Shown: positions 58,601-64,000 of the stretch, piece by piece | How positions within the stretch are numbered: the first letter of the stretch is position 1 | Layout: every line of letters starts with the position of its first letter | DNA from: Siderastrea siderea | Taxonomy: Eukaryota > Cnidaria > Anthozoa > Scleractinia > Rhizangiidae | Direction: 5' to 3' | Assembly: GCA_964030785.1 (NCBI GenBank) | Contig: OZ034973.1 | Location: forward strand, 1,384,132 to 1,448,131 | DNA: 64,000 bases | Notes under the pieces: model-generated | What the model was told of the DNA's origin: nothing | Databases searched by the model: none | What the model saw: the letters and a program-made list of their open reading frames with translations, nothing else | Translations under genes and position numbers: made by a program

Positions 58601-61600
58601 GAGCTGAAAATTGACCAGGCGCTAAATGCAACGTTATCACACCGGATCTATTCAAAAGACTTTGTCGTGGTGAAGAAATCAACAAGTCAAGAGGGGTACA
58701 ACTGGTTGCCTATGGTGGAGAAACATAATTTCACTACACTGGGTACTGCAAACTTCAATTGTTATTTGAGGTCCATGTGCCATAACCTGGAGTTCATGTA
58801 GTTGACAAACCAGTAACACCACTACTTGGTCTCATGGATTCATTAAGCTTGAATCTCATACAATTGCGCGCACCGCTAAGTCCATGAAGTTGACACTGTT
58901 GATGCATGCCTTTCGCGCAGGAATACTTGACGAGTACAAGGATTTATTTGAAGGTGACCTTGGCAACCTACCTGTTGTTTACAGGATGAGGCTCGACCCC
59001 AATGTAACTCCTGTTGTCAGACCACCGCGTAAAGTACCCCTTGCAATGGAAGAGAGCGTCAAACAAGAACTCGAGAGGAAGGTTAAAATTGGAGTGATCG
59101 CACCAGTGTCCAAGCCAACCAAATGGGTCTCGCAAATGGTGGCTGCAAAGAAGAAAGATGGTAGTGTACGCATATGTATTGATCCGAGAGATCTCAACAA
59201 AGCCCTCAAAAGACCTCACCATCCCATGAGGACGGTTGAAGATGTTGTCTCGCGTATGCCCAATGCCACAGTATTCTCTACCCTTGACGCAAGGAGTGGT
59301 TTCTGGCAGATTAAGTTGGACTATGAATCATTGCTGCTCACCACGTTCAGCACCCCTTTTGGGAGGTACAGGTTCCTGCGCATGCCCTTTGGTATCACTT
59401 CCGCTTCAGAGGTTTTCCAGTGTGCAATGGAGGAACTGTTTGCTGGATACCCGTGTGCAATCATTGGGGATGACCTGTTAGTATGGGGTGAAGGAACAGA
59501 AGAACACGATGCCATTGTAATGAAAATACTGCAGAGAGCACGAGAAGTCAACCTGAAGCTAAGTCCAATGAAATGCAAGTTCTGCCTTGACCAAGTGTCC
59601 TATGTTGGTCATCAGTTCACAAAGGATGGTCTGAAACCCGATCAATCCAAAGTTACTGCAATTAAAGAGATGCCATCCCCTGACAGCCCAGAGGCACTCC
59701 GTCCATTTCTGGCATGAAAAATCCCCTTTACAAGTTTATCAGCAATTTCAGTGGGAAGACTGCACCACTACGTGAATTGCTACCAAATGACACCCACTGG
59801 AGTTGGGAGGCCCCTCAGCAACAAGCATTTGAAGCCCTGAAGGCAGACATCTCTCAACCACCCGTTCTTAAGTTCTTCGATGCCTCGAAGCCTGTCACAC
59901 TGTCTGTCCACGCCTCAAAGAGTGATCTTGGTGCTGCATGCCTACAGGATGAGTCCCCTGTGGTTTATGCCTCACACGCCCATACAAATGCCGAAACTCG
60001 ACATGCACAAATAAAGAAGAAACTGCTTGCTGTGACATTTGCCTGCAGAAAGTTCCATGATTTCATCTATGGCCGAGAAGCCATCATCGAAATGGAACAC
60101 AAGCCTCTTACCGCAATTGTTAACAAGCCTCTTCATGCAGCTACTGCCCGTCTTCAATGTATGCTCTTGCAGCTTCAGAGGTACAATTTGAAGTTCGTTT
60201 ACAAGAAAGGGACAGAGCTCTATCTAGCGGACACATTATCCCGTGCCTACACTAATGAAGAGCCTGGTAGAGAGGGTGATGATCAGCTTGACATTATGTC
60301 TTTCACGGCAATCTCTCCTGCATGTTTGGAAGAGCTCCAGAGGCACACTCATGAAGATCCTGTTATGCAGAAGGTGGCCCATTTCATTACTAATGGCTCG
60401 CCAGCAAAGCTCAAGAGTGTACCCCCAGACGTAAGACTACTTTACAATAAGAGATGAGCTGATTGTGGACAATGGTATCATTATGAAAGGCCTAAGGGTT
60501 GTGGTTCCACAGACCTTGCGCAAAGAATATGTGCAACAACTCCACAAGGGGCATCCTGGGGCAGATGCTACAAAGAGAAGAGCAAGAGACACTATATATT
60601 GGCCTTCCATGGCGGTTGACATCGATTCTGCAATAGTCTCATGCCAGCCTTGCAATGGTGTCAAAACCCACCAACAAAAAGAGCCACTTCTTATCCACCC
60701 GGTCCCAGATCTCCCATGGTCCCTTGTAAGCACAGACATATTTGATTGGAATGGAATGCAATACCTGATACTTGTCGACTCCTACTCTGGATGGGTCGAG
60801 ATGAAGACTTTCCGAGATTTGTCTTCCAAAGGTATAATTAAGAAGATGAAAGTTCAGTTTGCTGTCCATGGGATTCCCAGCAAGCTGCTGTCTGACAATG
60901 GTCTACAATTTGCAAGCAGAGAGTTTGAAAGCTTCGCCAATGAATGGAATTTTGAGCATGACACCAGTAGCGTTCACTTTCCTCAGTCAAATGGCCTGGT
61001 TGAAAATTCAGTGAATCAAGCCAAGAAGTTGCTTGAAAAATGCAAGAAGGATGGTTCTGATCCCTTGCTTGGCTTACTCAACCTCAGGAATGTTCCAAGA
61101 GATCAAGTCCAAGGTTCTCCTGCTCAGCGACTGATGTCTAGACAAACAAGAGGTGTTCTTCCTGTTGCAAAGAAACTCCTCACTCCCAAAACACTCAACA
61201 GCAGACATGTCTCTGCACGTCTGGAGTTAAAGCGCCAACAGCAGAAGGCCTACTACGATCAGCATGCCAAACCTCTTCCACCTCTCAATCCAAAGCAGGT
61301 CATGAGACTTCAGACCAACAAAGGTTACGAGAAAGTTGGCATTGTCAAATGACCCGCCGCACAGCCACAATCCTACATCATTGTGGAAGCTGGAGGAAAG
61401 GAGTACTGTAGAAACCGCAGACATCTTCTGGTCATTCCAGAACCGGTTCCTGTTCAGCCTACTAATGCTCCTCAACAGCCTCCTGCAGCGAACAAGACAA
61501 CTGCCAAGTCTCCAGTCCCTCAAGAGGCTCCCTTGAGGACGCTTGTCAGATCTCAAACTCCATTTAAGTCTTTTCTGAGCTCAACGACCACGTCAGATGC

Positions 61601-63582
61601 TGGTACCGGTAACCTGTTCCACCCTGATGCTCACAAATCACAAGTCGTCACTCGGTCTGGAAGGATCTCAAGACCAAATCCCAGATATCAAGACTTTGTC
61701 ACTTGACTGGAGAAAATTACACTGACTTTCTATTTTGGGACTGACCTTAAACATTGACTATTAGAACTGCTGAATCAGGAACTTATTTTTGCTATAATTG
61801 TTTCTGTTGTTTTTGGTTTTGTTATTTATTTTGCAAAGGGGGATGTAGAACGTGTGGGATAGAATGTTATCACATGCTCTCCCCTGGGTGTATAAATTAT
61901 TGAACCATGTGCTTTTCATATTGCGCGGAATTGAATTATGTAATTTAGTTTTTCAGTGGGCGATTCATTAAAAACGAGTTCGGTTGCAAGCTCGGTCTCG
62001 CTTCTTCCTTCCTAAATCTTCACAAATCACTAAAAACATGGATACTTTAGAGGAAAAGGTTCCATCAGCATCTAGTCTCACATATTGTATAACCTTTGAA
62101 TGCTGAAAGGGCATGTGAAGAAGAGAAATTTTTTAAGTGTCTGCACTTTCAATTCGTACTCTCCATGTCATGTGGGTCCACTTTCAAGCAACTCACCCAA
62201 AATAATATAATTACAAACGGTGTTGCAGTCTAGTTATATTTAGGTACATCATGGACAGCTCATTGTTAAGGACACCCAGTTATTATGGACAAAAGCTGAA
62301 GTCCCAGCAAAGCAGGGAACTAATTCCTGCTATGATCGCATACTGTCTCTATCACACAGAGCAAATCATGGTCTTGCAATTGTCCAACATACTGGGAGTT
62401 GAAGCTATTTAATGTTGACAGCTGTGATGACCTATTCACTATAGATCATGAATGTTTAAGGTTCACTTACCATGAGGAGGTTTGAAGTCTTCTCCATAAG
62501 ACAACCATATTTCTTGATCATAAACCAAGTCATGTACATTAGTAATCTCCTCACCATCCCTTGTAAACACTCTCTTAGCAATCCTCCGTCCTGCCGGCCC
62601 ACCCGCACTGTCTGTCACCTTCTGACAGCTGGTGCAGGCATCAAGAAATCGATGCATCAACTGCGACTTGTCACCTTGGATTCCTTTTTCAGCTTCATGC
62701 AAGTTGAAGTAAAGGTCTACACCGCCTTCAGAGCAACCATTTTCAAACACCTAACAAGAAAAAGGTCCACCTTGATCCTAAATAGTTAATTAACAACATA
62801 TTTTATTGTGTAATACATTTTCCCAGGCAATTACAGTGGATTATCAGAAAAACGTAATTATTTTGAAGAACCGCATTTTAAAGCTAAGTTACAGCTGCCA
62901 ACAGGTCATACAAAAGAAGACAAAACCCCAAACAATGCAACCAATTAAACCAGCTGCAAACTCAGATGCATTATTACCTTCAATTTCAGTCCCCGTTTTC
63001 CCAACAATCTACTCTCTGGTGCAATATGTGACAAGTGCTGATATCTGTAATTTTCCAGCCCTGCTGACTCTTCATCTTGTGTGGCAGCCTCAACTTTGCT
63101 CAGATGAGACTTCAAGGTGGGAATCACACTTGACAAATCATTGATGTGTTTCTCAACCTGAATAAGAAGTACGGTAATTTAACTCATGAAAAGCTTATTT
63201 CACAGTCTGAATTTGAAAACCATAAACACTGTTTAATAACTAACTGTCTGTCATACCAGAAAATAAATCAGATGCAAGATGAATTATAATTTTATCCTCA
63301 TTGTGGTCAACCTCTTTTATTTATGACTGGATGTTTTTATCATGTAAAGACAAATCAATGTGTTCATGCTTTTCTGACTTGCCCTATATCAATTATATTT
63401 TAAGCAGTTTTTGTAAAACATAACACACGTATTCTCAAAGGATTTATAAAATGGTAAACTGAAGAAAAATGACTTACGGAGGAGAATTTTCTTACCTCTT
63501 TTATTTCATTTTCAATCTCTAATTCAGTCATTGACATTATCTCTTTGGAGACAACTTCTTCAGCCTTAAGACTCTGCTCAAG
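32732..63582 (-). CDS. DCDC1: DCDC1-like multi-doublecortin / beta-trefoil protein, 31 exons (N-terminus beyond the right edge)
   Basis: Exons in transcript order: 63582-63496, 63157-62978, 62750-62471, 57190-56973, 56780-56631, 56259-56141, 55512-55138, 54839-54716, 54351-54267, 49340-49255, 48785-48730, 48648-48552, 48021-47775, 47042-46901, 46760-46563, 45952-45817, 45665-45592, 44785-44559, 43937-43867, 43709-43577, 42871-42612, 40841-40647, 40263-39924, 39515-39414, 38178-38060, 37791-37702, 37618-37544, 36733-36659, 34032-33957, 33481-33381, 32851-32732. All phases agree, giving 1,545 codons plus stop. Doublecortin segments are recognised by R-x-L-[YF]-x(2)-G-x-E followed by V-[YW]-V-[ST]-C-G-E-P. 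Human DCDC1 has about 1,780 residues, so roughly 200 N-terminal residues should lie beyond 64000. Doublecortin domains bind microtubules, and vertebrate DCDC1/DCDC5 is linked to midbody transport. The donor of exon 40841-40647 (gttcac) is weak. Confidence 0.88.
34120..34195 (-). repeat. Possible tRNA-derived SINE remnant
   Basis: The minus strand shows an A-box-like TACCTCAGTCGTTAGAGC and a weak B-box region near CTCGGGTTTTTC. It is heavily decayed and low confidence. Confidence 0.3.
34410..36133. mobile_element. 1.72-kb Mutator-like TIR element carrying a helicase fragment
   Basis: The TIRs begin TAGTCTC at both ends and share ACGCAACGCTCCCCGTCCCC and then GGCTGCTTCAAACCGACATA. Perfect 9-bp target duplications GCCAAGCGC lie at 34401-34409 and 36134-36142. 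Inside are a RecQ-like helicase fragment on the plus strand (35076-35444) and, on the minus strand around 35810-35590, a coiled-coil frame (KLFVCRECFQ, KLQEIKQELLS). No MuDR-type transposase was recognised. It lies in a DCDC1-like intron. Confidence 0.8.
35076..35444 (+). pseudogene. RecQ-like DEAH helicase N-terminal fragment inside a TIR element
   Basis: The frame encodes LPIGLGKSLIFQALPLVID (Walker A, G-x-G-K-S) and then CVVVSPLQLLSLVDDQV (motif Ia). It ends ALAIDEAHAI (motif II, DEAH) followed at once by stop codons. This covers about the first 120 residues of a RecQ-family helicase core. Motifs III-VI, the zinc domain and the HRDC domain are absent, so it cannot be an active helicase alone. 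It may be an exon of an autonomous relative or a captured host exon. Confidence 0.75.
37702..39515 (-). CDS. DCDC1-like linker exons
   Basis: Exons 39515-39414, 38178-38060 and 37791-37702 encode a charged helical stretch (SMKHREERTWVQAYLDQEKH), a Pro/Ser/Arg-rich linker (RRSPPSSPRGVV) and a polar segment. The phases 1-1, 1-0 and 0-0 fit their neighbours. No domain was recognised. Confidence 0.75.
38488..38686. repeat. GATCCAGG-type TIR repeat, copy 2
   Basis: It starts CACTGGCGGATCCAGGATTT and ends CCTGGATTCGCCAGTG, so the termini are inverted repeats. GAAAC flanks both sides, a possible 5-bp duplication. Its right end is tandemly duplicated (GGATTCGCCAGTGGAAAC occurs twice). The body matches 14050-14240. 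Confidence 0.65.
38731..38875. mobile_element. 145-bp palindromic MITE
   Basis: GGTTGATTTCCACTGTTGCG at the left is mirrored exactly by CGCAACAGTGGAAATCAACC at the right. The inversion extends through TAAATTTTAC. No clear target duplication is visible. Confidence 0.75.
38999..39178 (+). repeat. Interspersed repeat, copy B (inverted match to 8718-8900)
   Basis: It shares blocks in reverse orientation with copy A, including CAACGCTAAATTTTGG, CACTATCGCG-type sequence and TCTGTCTCAGGCCCTA. It lies in the intron between DCDC1-like exons 39414 and 38178. The adjoining 39173-39292 contains its own short inverted repeat. Confidence 0.65.
39924..42871 (-). CDS. DCDC1-like exons: third doublecortin domain
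   Basis: Exon 42871-42612 carries a helical segment and then PAVRIRAFRNGEGSRGQGEI. Exon 40841-40647 has GLASAARRLYTCCGELITDI. Exon 40263-39924 holds an acidic insert (SDDEEEDDE) before WPIDVWVSCGEPF. The domain is split by a long low-complexity insertion. The second exon's donor gttcac is unusual. Confidence 0.82.
41169..41612. mobile_element. 444-bp TIR element with 9-bp target duplication
   Basis: The left end GGGCTTGGACAAATTCTGC resembles the reverse complement of the right end, AGGTTTGGATAAATTGTGC. AGTCATATC flanks both sides (41160-41168, 41613-41621). CGAGCAGAATAAGCGATTTT occurs near both ends in the same orientation. It lies in a DCDC1-like intron. Confidence 0.7.
41668..42172. mobile_element. 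505-bp hAT-like TIR element with 8-bp target duplication
   Basis: The perfect TIRs are TAGGCCTAGCTACAAAAATCC-type (20 bp or more) and are flanked by ATCTGGAC on both sides (41660-41667, 42173-42180). The interior is rich in GGGATTTTTAGA repeats and contains a short frame starting ATGGCGGGC at 41944. There is no transposase. Confidence 0.8.
42231..42460. repeat. Minisatellite, about 8 units of 28-29 bp with GCGCGGGAAA core
   Basis: Two unit types alternate in the left part: AAGTAACCGGTGCCAAGCGC-type and GGACACCAGTGAAAAAGCGC-type. Both end GCGCGGGAAAAC. Later units are more divergent. On the opposite strand each good unit reads TTTCCCGCGC, the E2F-type consensus. It lies in the DCDC1-like intron between exons 42612 and 40841. 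Confidence 0.85.
43036..43208 (-). mobile_element. tRNA-derived SINE
   Basis: On the minus strand it starts GGGATGGCGCAGTGGTGAGA (A box) and has CCCGGGTTCGATTCC (B box). A conserved body follows (GTCATATGTGGGTGGAGTTT, GAGGGTTTTTCTCTGGGTA), ending in an A-rich tail (T-run at 43043-43052 on the plus strand). It is in sense orientation with the DCDC1-like intron. Confidence 0.8.
43577..43709 (-). CDS. DCDC1-like exon with a C2H2-like zinc-binding motif
   Basis: The exon encodes ETYLCEACGKSSRGRHKLQR and then FHQYHFGFACALG. C-x2-C followed by H residues suggests a degenerate C2H2 or treble-clef metal site immediately after the trefoil. Zinc binding is inferred. Confidence 0.7.
43867..47042 (-). 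CDS. DCDC1-like exons: second beta-trefoil (QxW) region
   Basis: Six exons contain DLVLQVDGAVTSGSCL, LKTLQWPWEND, QRWLLSNDGFISLKGTSLVL, QRWVIAEDGFIYQRSNQQLV and NQLWRFDPITGFIEAM. Repeated Q-x-W and L-V-L blocks again indicate a ricin-like trefoil. Introns here hold a tRNA-like SINE (44340) and a SINE remnant near 46080-46260. Confidence 0.8.
44340..44412 (+). ncRNA. tRNA-like sequence, probably the head of a SINE
   Basis: 73 nt with a pairing acceptor stem (GGCCTCG with CGGGGTC), D arm GCTC...GAGC and T arm GCGGGTTCAAATCCCGC. The A box is TAGCTCAGTTGG and the B box GGTTCAAATCC. The anticodon arm is poor: ACGGT and TCCGG do not fully pair, and the loop GATCTAA lacks U33. A small hairpin (CAAAGATTTTTCTTTG) follows directly, as in tRNA-derived SINEs. 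I therefore doubt a functional tRNA. It is antisense within a DCDC1-like intron. Confidence 0.5.
46080..46260 (-). repeat. Possible decayed SINE
   Basis: The minus strand shares GAGCGCCCGACTGGTGTACG-type sequence with the SINE at 29510-29605 (GGCGTACGACCGGTGTACG). The B box is not recognisable. Confidence 0.35.
47775..49340 (-). CDS. DCDC1-like exons: second doublecortin domain
   Basis: Exon 49340-49255 begins the domain (ARLRVLKNGESDLSRAVKVV). Exons 48785-48730 and 48648-48552 encode a Ser/charged linker inside it. Exon 48021-47775 completes it (LPFAARRLYTKDGKEVTSLS, then ELVYVTCGEPWSDP). Confidence 0.88.
48974..49130. repeat. Perfect 157-bp palindrome (78-bp arms, 1-bp spacer)
   Basis: The left arm 48974-49051 is the exact reverse complement of 49053-49130, with a single A at 49052 between them. 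I checked the arms base by base and found no mismatch. It lies in the DCDC1-like intron between exons 49255 and 48785. No target duplication is visible at the ends. Confidence 0.95.
49341..54266. other. Large DCDC1-like intron (4.9 kb)
   Basis: Apart from the TA-flanked MITE at 51475-52051 and a lone CCTCGTTCCCAG repeat end at 50811, I see only AT-rich sequence. It has no supportable exon on either strand. A TTTGATTTGATTTGATT run occurs at 52737-52754. Confidence 0.5.
51475..52051. mobile_element. Tc1/mariner-like MITE, copy 2 (577 bp)
   Basis: Same family and orientation as 22857-23376: TACCGTGTGG at the left, CCACACGGTA at the right, and a shared body (ATCGCCTTTTACATSTMATG, TTCGATTGTTT, AATTCCAAATAGAAGG). 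It carries a small internal insertion of about 30 bp relative to copy 1. Confidence 0.8.
54267..57190 (-). CDS. DCDC1-like exons: first beta-trefoil (QxW) region
   Basis: Six exons encode repeated units with a Q-x-W followed by a G-x-I-[YH]-S-L/K-x(3)-L-V-L pattern. Examples are AQQWVITQSGLIHSK with PQLVLS, and NQQWGFSPTGQIYSLSKPNL. The region ends TWPMEGYLLPFAPP. The Q-x-W periodicity is that of ricin-B-like beta-trefoils. Exon 55512-55138 also carries a long acidic, probably disordered insert. Confidence 0.78.
57312..57497 (+). repeat. 5' LTR
   Basis: 186 bp, aligned with 61844-62022. It contains ATGTTATCACATGCTCTCCC and CAGTGGGTGATTCATTAAAA. TATA-like TATAACTTAT occurs at 57367. Confidence 0.88.
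57571..58426 (+). pseudogene. Retrotransposon gag remnant with zinc knuckle
   Basis: The likely start is ATG at 57571. An in-frame TGA at 57631-57633 interrupts it after 20 codons, and the frame shifts between about 58090 and 58130. Near the 3' end are two cysteine clusters: CKNCGGDHAPKQKSC and a CCHC knuckle CLHCGKPNHFEKVC. It cannot make an intact Gag as it stands. Confidence 0.8.
58511..60457 (+). pseudogene. Retrotransposon protease / reverse transcriptase / RNase H remnant
   Basis: The protease region (58511-58801) has lost a readable D-S/T-G at the expected place (LKID then QALN), with the frame disturbed there and again before 58884. The RT frame 58884-59717 is long and readable: RICIDPRDLNKALKRPHHP, FSTLDARSGFWQIKL, TPFGRYRFLRMPFGI and the catalytic pair in IIGDDLLVWG, where Gly replaces the more usual Val before DD. 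A stop and apparent small deletion at 59715 separate it from the RNase H part (59714-60457: SVHASKSDLGAACLQ, LLAVTFACRKFHDFIYG). A frame change near 60450 separates the integrase. Confidence 0.85.
60465..61706 (+). pseudogene. Retrotransposon integrase (core intact) and C-terminal tail
   Basis: The frame to 61352 is unbroken. It has the zinc-binding HKGH...CQPC pattern and the catalytic core with D in STDIF, D in LLSDNG and E in NGLVENSV. A frame change near 61350 separates the tail (61383-61706), which ends TRSGRISRPNPRYQDFVT, a common end for this type of pol. The integrase core is the only complete module of the element. Confidence 0.85.
61844..62022 (+). repeat. 3' LTR
   Basis: 179 bp following the AAAGGGGGA polypurine tract. 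It lacks about 7 bp present near the start of the 5' LTR and is followed by the CAAAT duplication. Confidence 0.88.
62471..63582 (-). CDS. DCDC1-like exons: coiled coil and first in-window doublecortin segment
   Basis: Exons 63582-63496 and 63157-62978 are charged and coiled-coil-like (LEQSLKAEEVVSKEIMS; VIPTLKSHLSKVEAATQDE). Exon 62750-62471 carries a doublecortin segment with RRIAKRVFTRDGEEITNVHD and then DQEIWLSYGEDFKPP, including the G-E-E and W-L-S-x-G-E landmarks. An 87-bp exon is the most upstream one visible. The rest of the 5' end is outside the window. Confidence 0.85.
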
Positions 63583-64000
63583 CTGTTTGGGTAAACAAAA
63601 TAATAACGAAAATACTGTTTGAACTGAAATTCTTTTGTGTGTGTGTGTGTGTGTCACTTTTTTTTCTTCTAGTACCAAATTCTTTACATAACATCACATA
63701 TATGGAACCCTTGGAGTCAAAACACTGACTGTGAACTTGAATCTGTTAACAATATTTGAAGGGCCCGGTGGAAAAAGGACGTAAGTGACGATTTGAAGTT
63801 AAAATCGAAATTGCTCCTATTTAGCTGAACATTGGCACACAGGCTGGTTTTCATGTGAGGAACGCTGTTGCGCACTTATTTCTTGACCTGAGATCTAAAA
63901 TTTGAAGAATTAGCGTATTACTTTTGCGTGAAAAGTGTTGTTGAACTGAACTCGCTCAAGTGATGCGTGAAAGATTTCTTTTGTTCTCTGCCTGAACTAA
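63583..64000. other. Upstream intron of the DCDC1-like gene at the window edge
   Basis: No further DCDC1-like exon could be identified up to the end of the window. A (TG)n microsatellite lies at about 63636-63654. Confidence 0.5.

Larger units (their letters stand above)
57312..62022 (+). mobile_element. Ty3/gypsy LTR retrotransposon, degenerate, 4.7 kb
   Basis: LTRs at 57312-57497 and 61844-62022 start TGTAGAA and end CTTCA. The 5-bp target duplication CAAAT is exact (57307-57311 and 62023-62027). A primer-binding-type TGGTGTCAGGAGT follows the left LTR, and a polypurine tract AAAGGGGGA precedes the right LTR. The order is gag, protease, RT, RNase H, integrase, which is Ty3/gypsy. All parts except the integrase carry stops or frameshifts. 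The LTRs differ at about a dozen positions plus two small indels by eye, so the insertion is not recent. It lies antisense in the DCDC1-like intron between exons 62471 and 57190. Confidence 0.92.

Overview
This is a eukaryotic, metazoan window. It has GT-AG introns, AATAAA polyadenylation signals, tRNA-derived SINEs and many small terminal-inverted-repeat (TIR) elements. The protein content (one EGF exon per EGF domain, a WSC-like cysteine-rich domain joined to EGF and VWA domains, ABHD14, NUP50, PHF21A and DCDC1 relatives) together with the repeat families points to an anthozoan cnidarian, probably a stony coral. That assignment is inference. All gene models were built by hand from splice sites, reading phase and recognised protein motifs.

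Left part (1-12.4 kb): the first three coding exons of a PHF21A (BHC80)-like chromatin gene run off the left edge on the minus strand. They diverge from a complete six-exon NUP50-like nucleoporin gene on the plus strand, with about 455 bp between the two start codons. After a 619-bp foldback element comes a head-to-head pair of intronless ABHD14-like alpha/beta hydrolases. The minus-strand copy ends 10 bp from a perfect 358-bp ACTAT pentanucleotide array, which also carries a hAT-like insertion.

Middle part (12.4-32.7 kb): first a repeat-rich gene desert, then a multi-exon secreted-protein gene on the plus strand. It encodes a WSC-like cysteine-rich domain, 13 EGF domains (each on one phase 1-1 exon) and a C-terminal VWA domain with a complete MIDAS, ending at 30647. 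The signal-peptide exon was not found. EGF exons 4-6 are recent tandem duplicates whose introns show reciprocal transposon insertions, giving internal filled and empty sites.

Right part (32.7-64 kb): one very large minus-strand gene, a DCDC1 (doublecortin-domain-containing 1) orthologue. It is resolved here as 31 exons with fully consistent phases (1,545 codons plus stop), and its N-terminus lies beyond the right edge. Doublecortin segments alternate with QxW-type beta-trefoil segments and a C2H2-like finger. Its introns contain a degenerate 4.7-kb Ty3/gypsy LTR retrotransposon with an exact CAAAT target duplication, a 1.7-kb Mutator-like TIR element carrying a RecQ-like helicase fragment, several MITEs, SINEs, a GCGCGGGAAA minisatellite and a perfect 157-bp palindrome.

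No prokaryotic features, CRISPR arrays or convincing stand-alone RNA genes are present. A tRNA-like sequence at 44340 is more likely part of a SINE.
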